Positions 26,438-35,894 of a DNA stretch of 64,000 nt are shown here, piece after piece. The stretch is taken from assembly GCF_001639145.1 (NCBI RefSeq), contig NZ_LROY01000002.1, positions 2,483,407-2,547,406 of the forward strand, written 5' to 3'. Position 1 is the stretch's first letter. Each line of letters begins with the position of its first letter. Position numbers and translations under genes: made by a program. The notes under the pieces are model-generated. The model saw only the letters and a list, made by a program, of their open reading frames with translations. It ran no database searches and had not been told where the DNA came from. The DNA comes from Microbulbifer sp. Q7 (GTDB lineage Bacteria; Pseudomonadota; Gammaproteobacteria; Pseudomonadales; Cellvibrionaceae).

Positions 26438-29377
26438 TTAGAAGCTGTAACGCACGCCCAGGTTATAGCGGGCACCGGTCTGGTAGGCACCGATCATCAT
26501 GTTCTCGGCACGGCCATACAGACGCTTGGTCTCGCTGGTCAGGTTAATACCTTCGAAGAACACGGTGAGGTTGTCCTGCACGTCGTAGCTTGCGCTGGCA
26601 TCCCACTGGCCGTAAGACGCAACGTATACCGGGTTGCGCTCACCGTTCCCATCGAACGTACCAGCCAGGAAGTCATCGCGCCAGTTGTAGGCAATACGCG
26701 CCTGAATTCCGTTCTTGTCATAGAAGCCGACAAGGTTCGCGGAATCACTCAGGCCGAGCAGTGCAAACTGGTTTTCGACACCCTCACCCTTGTTGGTGTT
26801 GAAGTTGTCGTAGGCGATGTCGCCATCTACCGTGGTGAAGTTGAACTGCGTACCAAAGCCGGTATCCGCAAACATGTGCTGCACGGCGAACTCGAAGCCG
26901 TCAATACTGGCTTCTTTTTCGTTAACCGGAGCCAGTACATTAAATACCGCCAGCGCATCGCCATCTGCTGCAGAACCGACGATCGGGCCGCCGTAAATAG
27001 ACTCGAGGTAAGCGCGGATTGCACCCAGATCGTTTGTGCCCAGAGCCGCAGCTGCTTCTTCAAAGCGCGGGCCCTGTGCCGGGTGCGCCAGGTCGAAGGT
27101 GGTTTCTGAGAAAGAGCCCAGACCAATGAAGTTCTCTACGTCTTTGCTGTAGTAACCCGCAGAGACATAGCTGGCCTCGCCGTAGTACCACTCGGCAGAG
27201 AAGTCGAAGTTGGTAGACTCGAACGGATCCAGGTCCGGATTGCCGCGGAATGCATTACCGCCGTTGAAGCGCAGCAGTGAGTCGATGGTCTGGCCACCCT
27301 GAATATCGCCGTACCCCGGACGGGTAATGGTCTTGCTGAAAGAGGCGCGCGCAACTACGTCTTCCTGCAACTGAATGTCGAAGTCGACATTCGGCAGGAA
27401 GTTGCTGTAAGCACCCTTCTGTTCGCTAAAGCCTTCACCGGTAGTTTGCGCACGGAATTCGTTGTCGCCGACCCACTCGATGCGGTCATATACCGGTACT
27501 TTTGCCTTGGCATCCACCTCGGTATCTTCAAAGCGCATGCCCACAGCCAAATTCATCGGCATGGCAGCGTCGTCCCAGGACAGGTTTACCTGCGCGTAAA
27601 CAGACTGCTGGGTTTCGATGGCGGTACGATCGGTGCTGAAGTCGTTGCTGGCACACAGCACTGGGCCACAAGGGCTCAGAACATCGCCATTGGCGGCAGC
27701 AATCGCAGCGATAGCAGCACGCATACCCTCGAAGTCAGAGGCGTAGTAATACGGCGTCATCTCGGCGCTGTCGGCGCTGCTGAAATCATCCAGCGCGTTC
27801 GCCATGCTCTTCTGTACAAACAGAGCATCGTCGTAGTCCGCAGCGGTGCCGTAGCCACCCCAGGAATCGTTCTGCACATTGGCGAACGCAGAGCGGTTGC
27901 TGGACTCACTGAATCCGATACCGAAGTCAATGCTCTTCACCACGCCAGCGTCAACATCGAAGGTGCCATCAAAGCGTGCCTGTTCGATGTCGTGCTTCAT
28001 GTATGCGTTATTGAACACGTTACCGGAAGTCAGCATCTGGGACGGGTCAAAACCCTGGCCGTCGATAAAGTCAAAGCTTACGGCCGGCAGGTCGTAACCG
28101 TAGTTCACGGTCGTGGCTGCGCGGTTGTACTGAACACCGGCGATGTTGTTGTTGGTACCACGGTCGTCCTTGGCACCGTTCTCGGCGCTGGAGTTGTGGT
28201 AGTCAAACGCCAGGGTCAGGTCCTCACGGGGATTCCAGACCAGGTTCAGGCCAACGGAGTTGTTTTCGTTAACGGAACCCCACTCACCGGCATTGAAGGT
28301 TACGTCAGAACCAGTGCCATCCGTGTAGATGATTGGCGCTACCACACTGCCGTTGCCCGAACCTTCGGTGAAGGAGCCGGAAACCGGTACACCGTTGAAC
28401 CAGGCACCCATGGCATTGTACTGGTGCTCAACATCCTGCTCGGCGTAGGCGTAGTCCAGGGTCGCTTCGAACTCGTCGGAAGGCGCCCACTGCAGGGTCA
28501 GGATGGCGTTGGTGCGCTCACGCTGGGTCTCTGAGAAGTTGAACCCGATACCGCGCGGTACAGAGTAGATGTCCCCGGCCTGTGGGGCGTTCTCAAAGTT
28601 GGGGTTATCCGGAGCGATGGAGCCCCAGTCGCCCTGCCCGCCCGGAATGGTGTACCAGCCGGGGCCGGTTTCGGAGCCGGCCTGGCCGGAGTGGCGCTCG
28701 GAGAAGGAGCCGGCGAAAGAAACACCGATGGTATCGTCCGCGAACTTGCCGCTGTAGATACCGGACAGCTCCGGAGTCAGGGAATCACCTTCCTCGCTGG
28801 AGGTGTCGTGCATGCTCTTGGCACTCAGCTTCAGGACCGTGTCGGACTGATCCAGCGGGCGCAGGGTACGCACGTTGATCACGGAACCGATACCGCCCGT
28901 TGGCTGATTCGCACGACCGGTCTTGAACACATCAACGCCGCTCACACTTTCAGCTGCCAGATTGGCAAAGTCGAAGGAGCGGGAGGAAGAGGCAGTGCCG
29001 CTTTCCAGGTTTGCCGCCGGCATCTGGCGACCATTCAGGGTCACGACGTTGTAGTCGGGACCAAAACCGCGCACGGTCACTCGGCTGCCTTCACCGTTCT
29101 GGCGGTCGATCGACACACCGGTGATACGCTGCAGAGATTCCGCCAGGTTGGTATCGGGGAACTTACCGATATCTTCCGCAGAGATGGCATCCACCACGCC
29201 CTGGGCGTCGCGCTTGATATCCATTGACTGCTCGAGGCTGCCACGGATACCGGTTACCACCACTTCTTCCAGAGCGGCATCACCTTCGCCCTGGGCAAAT
29301 GCCTGGCTGTTGATTCCTGCCATGGCGGCAATCGCCACGGCAATGGATTTCTTCTTGAATCCGGCTGTTCTATTCAT
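26438..29377 (-). CDS. TonB-dependent receptor (Xanthomonas/Caulobacter type), receptor 2
   Basis: A 979-residue outer-membrane receptor. A Lys-rich signal peptide ends 'NSQAFAQ'. The TonB-box-like 'LEEVVVTGIR' is followed by a plug with 'AISAEDIGKFPDTNLAESLQ' and 'SRVTVRGFGP', and a barrel ending 'YNLGVRYSF' with terminal Phe for BAM recognition. The plug signature is that of TIGR01782 receptors, often for oligosaccharides. It is followed by a terminator, then the halogenase/JmjC unit, and preceded by the maltose-type ABC genes on the same strand. Copy B of the two-block element lies 124 bp upstream. Confidence 0.88.
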   Translation of the reverse strand: MNRTAGFKKKSIAVAIAAMAGINSQAFAQGEGDAALEEVVVTGIRGSLEQSMDIKRDAQGVVDAISAEDIGKFPDTNLAESLQRITGVSIDRQNGEGSRVTVRGFGPDYNVVTLNGRQMPAANLESGTASSSRSFDFANLAAESVSGVDVFKTGRANQPTGGIGSVINVRTLRPLDQSDTVLKLSAKSMHDTSSEEGDSLTPELSGIYSGKFADDTIGVSFAGSFSERHSGQAGSETGPGWYTIPGGQGDWGSIAPDNPNFENAPQAGDIYSVPRGIGFNFSETQRERTNAILTLQWAPSDEFEATLDYAYAEQDVEHQYNAMGAWFNGVPVSGSFTEGSGNGSVVAPIIYTDGTGSDVTFNAGEWGSVNENNSVGLNLVWNPREDLTLAFDYHNSSAENGAKDDRGTNNNIAGVQYNRAATTVNYGYDLPAVSFDFIDGQGFDPSQMLTSGNVFNNAYMKHDIEQARFDGTFDVDAGVVKSIDFGIGFSESSNRSAFANVQNDSWGGYGTAADYDDALFVQKSMANALDDFSSADSAEMTPYYYASDFEGMRAAIAAIAAANGDVLSPCGPVLCASNDFSTDRTAIETQQSVYAQVNLSWDDAAMPMNLAVGMRFEDTEVDAKAKVPVYDRIEWVGDNEFRAQTTGEGFSEQKGAYSNFLPNVDFDIQLQEDVVARASFSKTITRPGYGDIQGGQTIDSLLRFNGGNAFRGNPDLDPFESTNFDFSAEWYYGEASYVSAGYYSKDVENFIGLGSFSETTFDLAHPAQGPRFEEAAAALGTNDLGAIRAYLESIYGGPIVGSAADGDALAVFNVLAPVNEKEASIDGFEFAVQHMFADTGFGTQFNFTTVDGDIAYDNFNTNKGEGVENQFALLGLSDSANLVGFYDKNGIQARIAYNWRDDFLAGTFDGNGERNPVYVASYGQWDASASYDVQDNLTVFFEGINLTSETKRLYGRAENMMIGAYQTGARYNLGVRYSF

Positions 29378-29748
29378 GGAGTTGTCTCCCCCATCGTCAC
29401 GTCATTTTATTTATTGGTTTCGCCATGAGGGGGCCCCTGAAAACACAAACAAACGACCCGCTCTGGCGCCAACGTATACTCCGCCGGTGTGCCAAATTGA
29501 GTCGTCCCACCTTTCCGAATTACGGAAAAATGGACTTTCCCACCTTCCCGCCCACAAAGCGGGAACAAAAAAGTTATTTATTTTCAATAAGTTACAGATA
29601 TCACGAAAAACTGAACCAGAAGGGTGCGCGATGTATTGGATGAAGCAGACGACCTTACCGAAAGGGCGAAAAATAGCCAACCGGATTCTGTGACCACAAA
29701 GACACCGGCTACGGAGCCTGCAGGGAGATTCAGTGCCTCAGGCCGGAC
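29378..29748 (-). promoter_or_regulatory. Receptor 2 upstream region, no gene
   Basis: 371 bp between malG-type and receptor 2 genes. The left half carries the two-block element (29501-29555). An AT-rich stretch at 29568-29610 (including TTATTTATTTTC) is a possible promoter zone. A small GGCT-ACGG-AGCC hairpin near 29713 may end the ABC operon, though it lacks a T-run. No coding sequence is convincing. Confidence 0.4.
29501..29555 (-). promoter_or_regulatory. Two-block conserved upstream element, copy B (TonB receptor 2)
   Basis: GTCGTCCCAC (29501-29510) and CCACCTTCCCGCCCAC (29540-29555). Block 1 is identical to copy A at 22151, block 2 has one mismatch, and the offset is exactly 39 nt in both. 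Between the blocks is TTTCCG-AATTA-CGGAAA (29512-29528), an inverted repeat; copy A has a related GAATT...CGGA at similar distance. Confidence 0.6.
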
Positions 29749-30645
29749 TCAGCCCTTCACCGCACCCGCAACAAGCCCGGAAACCAGAAAGCGCTGCAAT
29801 GCCAGAAACAGCAGCATTACCGGCAGAGAGACCAGAATGGAGCCCGCAGCGAAATATCCCCACTCGGAGGCGTAGTCACTGACAAAGAAACGCAACCCCA
29901 CCGGCACGGTGTAGAGTGACTCATCGTCCATGAATATCGAGGCGAGGATGAACTCGTTCCAGGCGGTCATGAATGCGAACAGCCCGGTCACGGCGATGGC
30001 CGGGCGCGCCAGGGGCAGGATGATTCGGGTGAAAATGGTCCAGTGACTGGCCCCGTCGAGCAGCGCGGACTCCTCGATCTCATAGGGCAGTGTGTCGAAG
30101 TAGCCCTTCAGCATCCACACACAGAACGGCAGCGCGGTAATCGAGTACACCAGTATCAGCCCCAGCCAGGAATTCCCCAGCCCCAGCCACTGCACCACGA
30201 TCACATAGAGAGGAATCAGCATCAGCACCGCGGGGAACATCTGCGAGATCAGAAACAGCAACATGCCCCGCTGGCGACCGGCGAAGCGGAAGCGGGAAAA
30301 GGCGTAAGCGGCGGTACAGCTGAGCGACAGCCCCACCAGCGTGGTGGCGACGGCCACCACCAGGCTGTTGAGCAGCCAGCGCAGGAACGGCTGCTCGGTG
30401 AGCACCGCGCGGAAGTTGTCGAGGGTCCACCGCTCCGGCAGCGGGATCAGCGCCTTCAGCTGCTGGGCGAGACTGGCGTCTTGCGGCAGGCCAACGATCA
30501 GGGACTGCTGCCCGGAAAACGCGAGGCTGACCACCCACAGCATCGGGTAGAGCACGATCAGCGAAGCGAACACCAGCAGGGCAAAGCGCCAGCTCAGGAT
30601 GTCGCTCAGGATTCGTGCCAATCGCTGCGGCAAGCGGAGTTTCAT
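29749..30645 (-). CDS. Maltose-type ABC transporter permease (MalG-like)
   Basis: A 298-residue inner-membrane permease of the CUT1 carbohydrate class with six predicted helices. The EAA loop is visible as 'EIEESALLDGASHWTIFTRIILPLARP'. The MalG-like end 'LVAGAVKG' is present. Its ATG (30645-30643) overlaps the TGA of the upstream binding-protein/permease fusion (ATGA), so the two are translationally coupled. A longer frame from 30684 lies inside the neighbour and is unlikely. It should form the transport channel with the MalF-like half of 30642-32891, energised by the 32885-33985 ATPase. Confidence 0.88.
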   Translation of the reverse strand: MKLRLPQRLARILSDILSWRFALLVFASLIVLYPMLWVVSLAFSGQQSLIVGLPQDASLAQQLKALIPLPERWTLDNFRAVLTEQPFLRWLLNSLVVAVATTLVGLSLSCTAAYAFSRFRFAGRQRGMLLFLISQMFPAVLMLIPLYVIVVQWLGLGNSWLGLILVYSITALPFCVWMLKGYFDTLPYEIEESALLDGASHWTIFTRIILPLARPAIAVTGLFAFMTAWNEFILASIFMDDESLYTVPVGLRFFVSDYASEWGYFAAGSILVSLPVMLLFLALQRFLVSGLVAGAVKG

Positions 30646-32891
30646 CGCACCGCTCCCAGTGTGCGACTGATGCGCATCTGCCACATGGCGTAGCCGAACA
30701 GCAGCGCCAGGATCACCATGGAATAGGCGGCGGCGTAGGCGTACTGGTATTTTTCAAAGCCGATGCGAAACGCCCGGGTAATCAGGATATCGTTGGCCCC
30801 GGCGGGCGCACCGTCACTGACCAGGTAAATCACATTGAACATATTGAAGGTCCACACCACCGACAGGATCACCGCAGGAATCAGCACCGGCTTCAGCAAT
30901 GGCAGGGTGATAGAACGGAACTGGAACCAGCGTCCGGCGCCTTCCACCCGGGCCACCTCATACAGCTCCCGCGGAATCGACTGCAGGCCGCCGAGGATCA
31001 CCACCATCATAAACGGGATGCTCAGCCAAACATTGGTCACCACCCCGGTAAAAAAGCTCGCACCGATGGTGTCGAACCAGGCCACCGGGGCCAGACCCAG
31101 CACCTGCAGTCCCTGGTTGATGGCACCGAACTGGGGATGGAACATGCCTTTCCACACCAATGCGGTGATGTAATTGGGAGTTGCCCACGGCAGGATCAGG
31201 ATCAGGCGGAACCAGGCGCGGCCGGGAATCGGCTTGTACAGGGCCAGTGCCAGTACCAGCGCCAGCCCCACGGAAACCATCACATTGCAGGCGGTCCATA
31301 AAATGGTAATCAGCAGGGTCCAGTAAAAGTTGTCGAAGTCGAGGCTGCGCTCGCCGCCCTGACCACGCCAGAGGTCAAAGTCACCGAGGATCGCCACATA
31401 GTTGTCCAACCCGATAAAGCGCGACCACAGGGGCGCCTGTTCATTGAACACGGTGGTATCGGTAAACGACAGCAGCAGACCGTACAGCAGCGGGAAAAAT
31501 ACCAGCACCAGCATGCCCAGCACCGCGGGCATCAGGTACAGGTAAGCGGTGCGATTGGACCGCCAGCCTGCCGCCAGTTGCCGCCGGTAGCGCCGCCAGG
31601 CCCACAGTGCCAGCAACACCAGCGCAACGGGAATCAGCCACAGCCACACCGGCATCTGTGCCGGCGACTCCCCCCGCACCCGCGAGCGCTCCAGCCGTGC
31701 CAGGTCGATACTCAGCTGTCGCTGCAGCTGATGCATCTCTGCCTCCGGCTGCGCCGCGCCCTTCACGATTTTTTTCAGCGCATTTTCCAGTGGCACCCAC
31801 ACCAGGGTCATGGCCGGCAAATTGGGAATGGGTACCGCCACCTCCAGCTGGCGCCGAAATGCCATGGCGGCATCATTGGTCGCGAGCTGTGGATGCGCGA
31901 AGGCGCTGATATTGGCCGGCAACTGCCCACCGTCAATGCCCATTATTTCCGCGGACCCGCGGCGGGTAAGAAAGTCCATCACCTCAACCGCCGCCGCCGG
32001 GTTATCCGCCCAGGGCGACAGGAACAAACCCTCCACCGCCACCCAAGGCGCCAGCGGCCGGCCGCTCTCACTGTTGATCGGCAGTGGCACCACGCGATAG
32101 TTCACCCCCGGGGCGATTTCCCCGAGCATCCAGGGGCCGCTGATCACCATCGCCGCGCGTCCCTGATTGAACAGGCTGGTCACCAGTGTGCTGGTGGGCT
32201 CCTCCGGCAGTATCCGGTCGTCGCGCACCCAGTGTGCGAGCATCTCTGTAGAGCGGACATTGGCCTCGCTGTCGAGGTCCAGATTGCCGCCGCGATCGAA
32301 AGGCCCGCGGCCAAAGCTGTTCATCAGCGCGCCGTGAAAAAACGGCTCGGTATAGCTGTAGGCGAGCCCAAAACGCCCGCGGTTGCGGTCGGTGTGGCGC
32401 CGAGCCTCGGCCACCAGCGCGTCGGTGGTGGCGGGCGCGGTGCGCACCAGATCGGTATTGAGAATCAGCGCGGGACTCTTGAACGCCAGAGGCAGCCCGT
32501 AGAGATCACCCCCGAAGGTCATGGCATCGATCAGGTTGGGCGCGAAACGGCGTAACACCCGCTCACTCACATAGCGGTCGATCGGCGCCACCGTATGGCC
32601 GGCACTGGCCCAGCCGCCGAGGCGGTCGTGGGCAAATACAAACAGGTCCGGCCCCTGGCCGCGGGGCAAGGCGGCCGAGAGCTTGTCGGCGTAGCCCCCG
32701 AACGGGACCGCCAGCGCCTTGACCTCCACCTCGCCCTGGCTGCGGTTGTAGTCCTGGATCAACTGTTCGAAGGCTGCGCGCTCGGCGCCGCGGTAGCCAT
32801 GCCAGAGGGTGAGCGTTTCCACCGCGCTGGCATCCAATGCCAGTGCCCACTGCACCAGCAGGCAGAGAGCGGCTCCCAGGCGCTTCAGCAC
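30642..32891 (-). CDS. Fused sugar-binding protein and MalF-like ABC permease
   Basis: A single 749-residue chain. Residues 1-23 are a signal sequence. About 24-400 is a type-1 extracellular solute-binding domain ('ETLTLWHGYRGAERAAFEQLIQ' start, 'GPDLFVFAHDRLGGWA'). A helix at about 415-435 ('VWLWLIPVALVLLALWAW') leads into a MalF-type permease from about 450 ('YLYLMPAVLGMLVLVFFPLLYG', EAA loop 'ELYEVARVEGAGRWFQFRSITLPLLKP'). Normally these are separate MalE and MalF; here the binder is tethered. The start is GTG 32891, which overlaps the end of the ATPase gene by 7 nt. No stop or frameshift separates the halves, so the fusion is real in this sequence. Confidence 0.87.
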   Translation of the reverse strand: MLKRLGAALCLLVQWALALDASAVETLTLWHGYRGAERAAFEQLIQDYNRSQGEVEVKALAVPFGGYADKLSAALPRGQGPDLFVFAHDRLGGWASAGHTVAPIDRYVSERVLRRFAPNLIDAMTFGGDLYGLPLAFKSPALILNTDLVRTAPATTDALVAEARRHTDRNRGRFGLAYSYTEPFFHGALMNSFGRGPFDRGGNLDLDSEANVRSTEMLAHWVRDDRILPEEPTSTLVTSLFNQGRAAMVISGPWMLGEIAPGVNYRVVPLPINSESGRPLAPWVAVEGLFLSPWADNPAAAVEVMDFLTRRGSAEIMGIDGGQLPANISAFAHPQLATNDAAMAFRRQLEVAVPIPNLPAMTLVWVPLENALKKIVKGAAQPEAEMHQLQRQLSIDLARLERSRVRGESPAQMPVWLWLIPVALVLLALWAWRRYRRQLAAGWRSNRTAYLYLMPAVLGMLVLVFFPLLYGLLLSFTDTTVFNEQAPLWSRFIGLDNYVAILGDFDLWRGQGGERSLDFDNFYWTLLITILWTACNVMVSVGLALVLALALYKPIPGRAWFRLILILPWATPNYITALVWKGMFHPQFGAINQGLQVLGLAPVAWFDTIGASFFTGVVTNVWLSIPFMMVVILGGLQSIPRELYEVARVEGAGRWFQFRSITLPLLKPVLIPAVILSVVWTFNMFNVIYLVSDGAPAGANDILITRAFRIGFEKYQYAYAAAYSMVILALLFGYAMWQMRISRTLGAVR

Positions 32892-33985
32892 GGGGCGGCC
32901 CCTACAGGATTGCGGTCCGCGCGGATACGCTGCCCGCTTTGCGCATCAAACAGATACGCCGCGGCGGGATCGAACGCGAGCTGCAGAGTTTCCCCGGGAG
33001 TGAATGCCCGCAAACCGGGCAGGCGCGCCACCAGCTGCGCGCCGCCTGCCTGCAGGTGTACCAGCATTTCCGCGCCGAGGCTTTCCACCAGCTCAATTTC
33101 ACCGCTGAGCCGCGGCCAGCTGGCGGGCGCACCGGCGGCGTAGACCAGCTTTTCCGGGCGCAGCCCCAGCACCAGTTGTGCGCCCTGCCCCGCCAGGTCC
33201 GCCCGTGACAGCTGCAGCAAGGCGCAAGTCAAGCGACGGCCATCGTTGGCTACCGGTAGCAGGTTCATCGGCGGCGAGCCCATAAAGCCGGCCACGAACG
33301 TGTTGTCCGGATCGTTGTACAGGGTCAGCGGCGTGCCCACCTGCATCAGGCATCCCTGATTCAGAATGGCAATGCGCGAGCCCAGGGTCATGGCCTCCAC
33401 CTGATCGTGGGTGACGTACACCGAGGTGGTGCCCAGCTGGCGGTGCAGGCGACTGATCACACTGCGCATCTGCACACGCAGCTCCGCATCCAGATTGGAC
33501 AGGGGCTCATCGAACAGAAACACCTGCGGATCGCGCACCATGGCGCGCCCGAGGGCCACCCGCTGGCTCTGACCGCCGGACAACTGGGCCGGTTTGCGCT
33601 GCAACAGATCAGCGAGCCCGAGTGTCTCCGCCGCCTCGCGCACCCGGCGCTCGATACCCAGCTTGGGAAAATTGCGCACCCGCAGACCGAAGGCCATGTT
33701 GTCGAACACGGTCATATGCGGGTACAGGGCGTAGCTCTGGAACACCATGGCGATGTCCCGGTCTTTGGGGGGCAGGTCATTGACCCGGTGACCGCTGATA
33801 TAGAGGTCGCCGGAAGAGATAGATTCCAGCCCGGCAATCATGCGCAGGATGGTGGACTTGCCGCAGCCGGAGGGGCCCACCAGCACCATGAACTCGCCAT
33901 CGCGAATGTCCAGATCGAGCCCCGGCACGGTAAGGGGGCCATCGTCGTAACGCTTGCTGACATTTCTGAATTCAATATTCGCCAA
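32885..33985 (-). CDS. Maltose-type ABC transporter ATPase (MalK/UgpC-like)
   Basis: A 366-residue cytoplasmic ATPase. Walker A 'GPSGCGKST' is near 38, the signature 'LSGGQSQRVALGRAM', Walker B 'VFLFDEPLSNLDA' and the H-loop 'VYVTHDQ' are all intact. About 130 C-terminal residues form the OB-type regulatory domain of MalK/UgpC. The only suitable start is TTG 33985, preceded by GAGAG; the sequence begins 'ANIEFRNVSKRY' as in other MalK proteins. First gene of the operon ATPase - binder/permease fusion - permease, with overlapping junctions. It probably imports maltodextrins made by the amylases nearby. Confidence 0.9.
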   Translation of the reverse strand: MANIEFRNVSKRYDDGPLTVPGLDLDIRDGEFMVLVGPSGCGKSTILRMIAGLESISSGDLYISGHRVNDLPPKDRDIAMVFQSYALYPHMTVFDNMAFGLRVRNFPKLGIERRVREAAETLGLADLLQRKPAQLSGGQSQRVALGRAMVRDPQVFLFDEPLSNLDAELRVQMRSVISRLHRQLGTTSVYVTHDQVEAMTLGSRIAILNQGCLMQVGTPLTLYNDPDNTFVAGFMGSPPMNLLPVANDGRRLTCALLQLSRADLAGQGAQLVLGLRPEKLVYAAGAPASWPRLSGEIELVESLGAEMLVHLQAGGAQLVARLPGLRAFTPGETLQLAFDPAAAYLFDAQSGQRIRADRNPVGAAPC

Positions 33986-34271
33986 CGGGTCTCTCGCTCA
34001 TCGTCGGATTCGCAGATTTGCCTCTTCTGCGTTGCTTTACGCCATTTCCGGCATGGTGGGACAGTATACGACGGGGAGAAGGATTGGTATCTCGTCGGGC
34101 ATCCGCACGCCGGTCAGCCATTCCGCCCCCGGTCGACCCTCACGCCTTTCTGCTGCCAAAAAAATGTTCACCCGCCATTCATTTAGCGGCCCTGCATATC
34201 TTTACTAAATTAATTGGGCGCAGCAGTACCGTGCACTCCGAAGTCTATAAGTATGCTAAGGACAAAGAGAT

Positions 34272-35852
34272 ATGCGCCCGGCCCCCTTCGCTACCATGGC
34301 GGCGTTCAGCTTCACCGTGGCGGCGCTTTCCGCCTGTTCGGTGAAACCCGTCGCCATCGACGACGTGACCATTGACCAGCGCGCCAGCAGCGACTGGCAA
34401 ACCGCGTTCGGCAACCAGCAGCCCGTCACCGGTCCTATCGATCTGAACGAAGCCATTGCCCGCGCCATCGCCTACAACATGGACAACCGCCTCAAGCTAA
34501 TGGAGGCAGTGGTCGCTAATCGCAATCTCAGCCTGTCGCGCTGGGACATGTTGCCGGAGATCGCGGCCAGCGCGGGCTACCACCACCGCAACAAACAGCA
34601 CTTCGCCAGCAGTGAAGATGTGAACAGCAACCAGTCTCTCGCACAGTCCACCTCCCTGGATAAAACCTACAGCACCGCGGGCCTCGAACTTTCCTGGAAT
34701 GTCCTCGACTTCGGCATCAATTACCTGTCGGCGAAACAGGCTGCGGATGGCGTGATGATCGCGATCGAGCGTCAACGAAAATTGATGCACAACGTGATCA
34801 TGGATGTGGAGTATGCCTTCTGGATGGCCGCCGCCGCTCAGCGCGCGCAAAGCCAGTTACCGGAGTTGATTACGCAGACCCGCCGCGCGCTGGAAAAGTC
34901 ACGCCAAAGTGCCGAGCGCGGACTGCGCCAGACCGAGGCAAGCCTCAGCTACCGCCGCGAGCTGCTCGACCTGATGCAGCAGTTGCTGGCGCTCGAAGGC
35001 GACATGCATAACGCCAAGATGGAGCTCGCCGCGCTGATGGGGCTCCCCCCCGGTACCGCGTTCACCGTCAGTGCAACACCGAGCGATGTACTGCGCAGTC
35101 CCTTTGCCGAAATGAGCGTGCTGGAACTGGAACAGTACAGCCTGCGCAACCGCCCCGAATTACTGGAGGAGGATTACCGCCAGCGCATCGCCGCCACGGA
35201 GATCCGCAAAGCCTGCCTGCAGCTTTTACCCGGCCTTGAATTGCGCACCGGCTATTTCTACGACGACAACAGCTTCCTGCTCTACAACGACTGGGCGGAA
35301 AGCAGCCTGCGCCTGACCTGGGATCTGCTCGGCACGGTGGTGGCGGGCCGCGATCTGGTGGGATATGCACGGGATAACGAGCGCCTGGGCGATGTGCGCC
35401 GGGCCGCGCTCACGGTGGCCGTGCTCACCCAGGTTGATCTCGCCTTCAGCCATGTGAAACGGGCCGAACTCAACCACAGTTACGCGCTGGAAATGTCTCA
35501 GCTGGATCAGGCACTGGCCAACCAGTCGCGTGCGCGCTGGCAATCCAGCCAGGGCACCGAGCTGGAAAGCATTCATGCCAGCACCCAGGCGCTACTGTCG
35601 AGTGTGCAGCGGGATGTGAGCTACGCCGACTGGCGCAGCGCAAACGGCCGCTTGAGCAATGCCGTTGGCTTTCAGCCAGAGTTTTACATTGATTACCGCC
35701 AGCCACTGGAGGCGATAGAACAGCAGGTCGCCGACCTGCGCAGCCAGAGCGCGGGTATGGAACTGCTGCCCACTGGTGGCTACAACCCCCAGGGCGTGGA
35801 GCTGCGCGAAGCAGAGATCCGCGAAGACGGGGAAGCCGCCGCCCATTGGTAA
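34272..35852 (+). CDS. TolC-like outer-membrane factor lipoprotein
   Basis: 526 residues with a lipoprotein signal ending 'ALSAC' (Cys22) and two outer-membrane-efflux repeats. The first includes 'ISLNEAIARAIAYN'-type sequence ('DLNEAIARAIAYNMDNRLK') and long helices rich in Ala, Gln and Arg; the second contains 'LELRTGYFYDDNSFLLYNDWAESSLRLTWDL'-like strands. It would form the trimeric exit duct for the adaptor proteins encoded directly downstream (42-nt gap). It is the first gene of a + strand unit that lacks any ABC or RND pump gene. The ATG follows a weak AAGAGA. Confidence 0.8.
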   Translation: MRPAPFATMAAFSFTVAALSACSVKPVAIDDVTIDQRASSDWQTAFGNQQPVTGPIDLNEAIARAIAYNMDNRLKLMEAVVANRNLSLSRWDMLPEIAASAGYHHRNKQHFASSEDVNSNQSLAQSTSLDKTYSTAGLELSWNVLDFGINYLSAKQAADGVMIAIERQRKLMHNVIMDVEYAFWMAAAAQRAQSQLPELITQTRRALEKSRQSAERGLRQTEASLSYRRELLDLMQQLLALEGDMHNAKMELAALMGLPPGTAFTVSATPSDVLRSPFAEMSVLELEQYSLRNRPELLEEDYRQRIAATEIRKACLQLLPGLELRTGYFYDDNSFLLYNDWAESSLRLTWDLLGTVVAGRDLVGYARDNERLGDVRRAALTVAVLTQVDLAFSHVKRAELNHSYALEMSQLDQALANQSRARWQSSQGTELESIHASTQALLSSVQRDVSYADWRSANGRLSNAVGFQPEFYIDYRQPLEAIEQQVADLRSQSAGMELLPTGGYNPQGVELREAEIREDGEAAAHW

Positions 35853-35894
35853 GCGCACCTCGCGCAGTGTGATGTAAGCCGTCAGGATGTAATC

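Noticed and set aside
32885..33985. ABC ATPase for the export genes starting at 34272
   Set aside because: It is divergently transcribed, overlaps the sugar permease operon and has the C-terminal regulatory domain of MalK/UgpC proteins.
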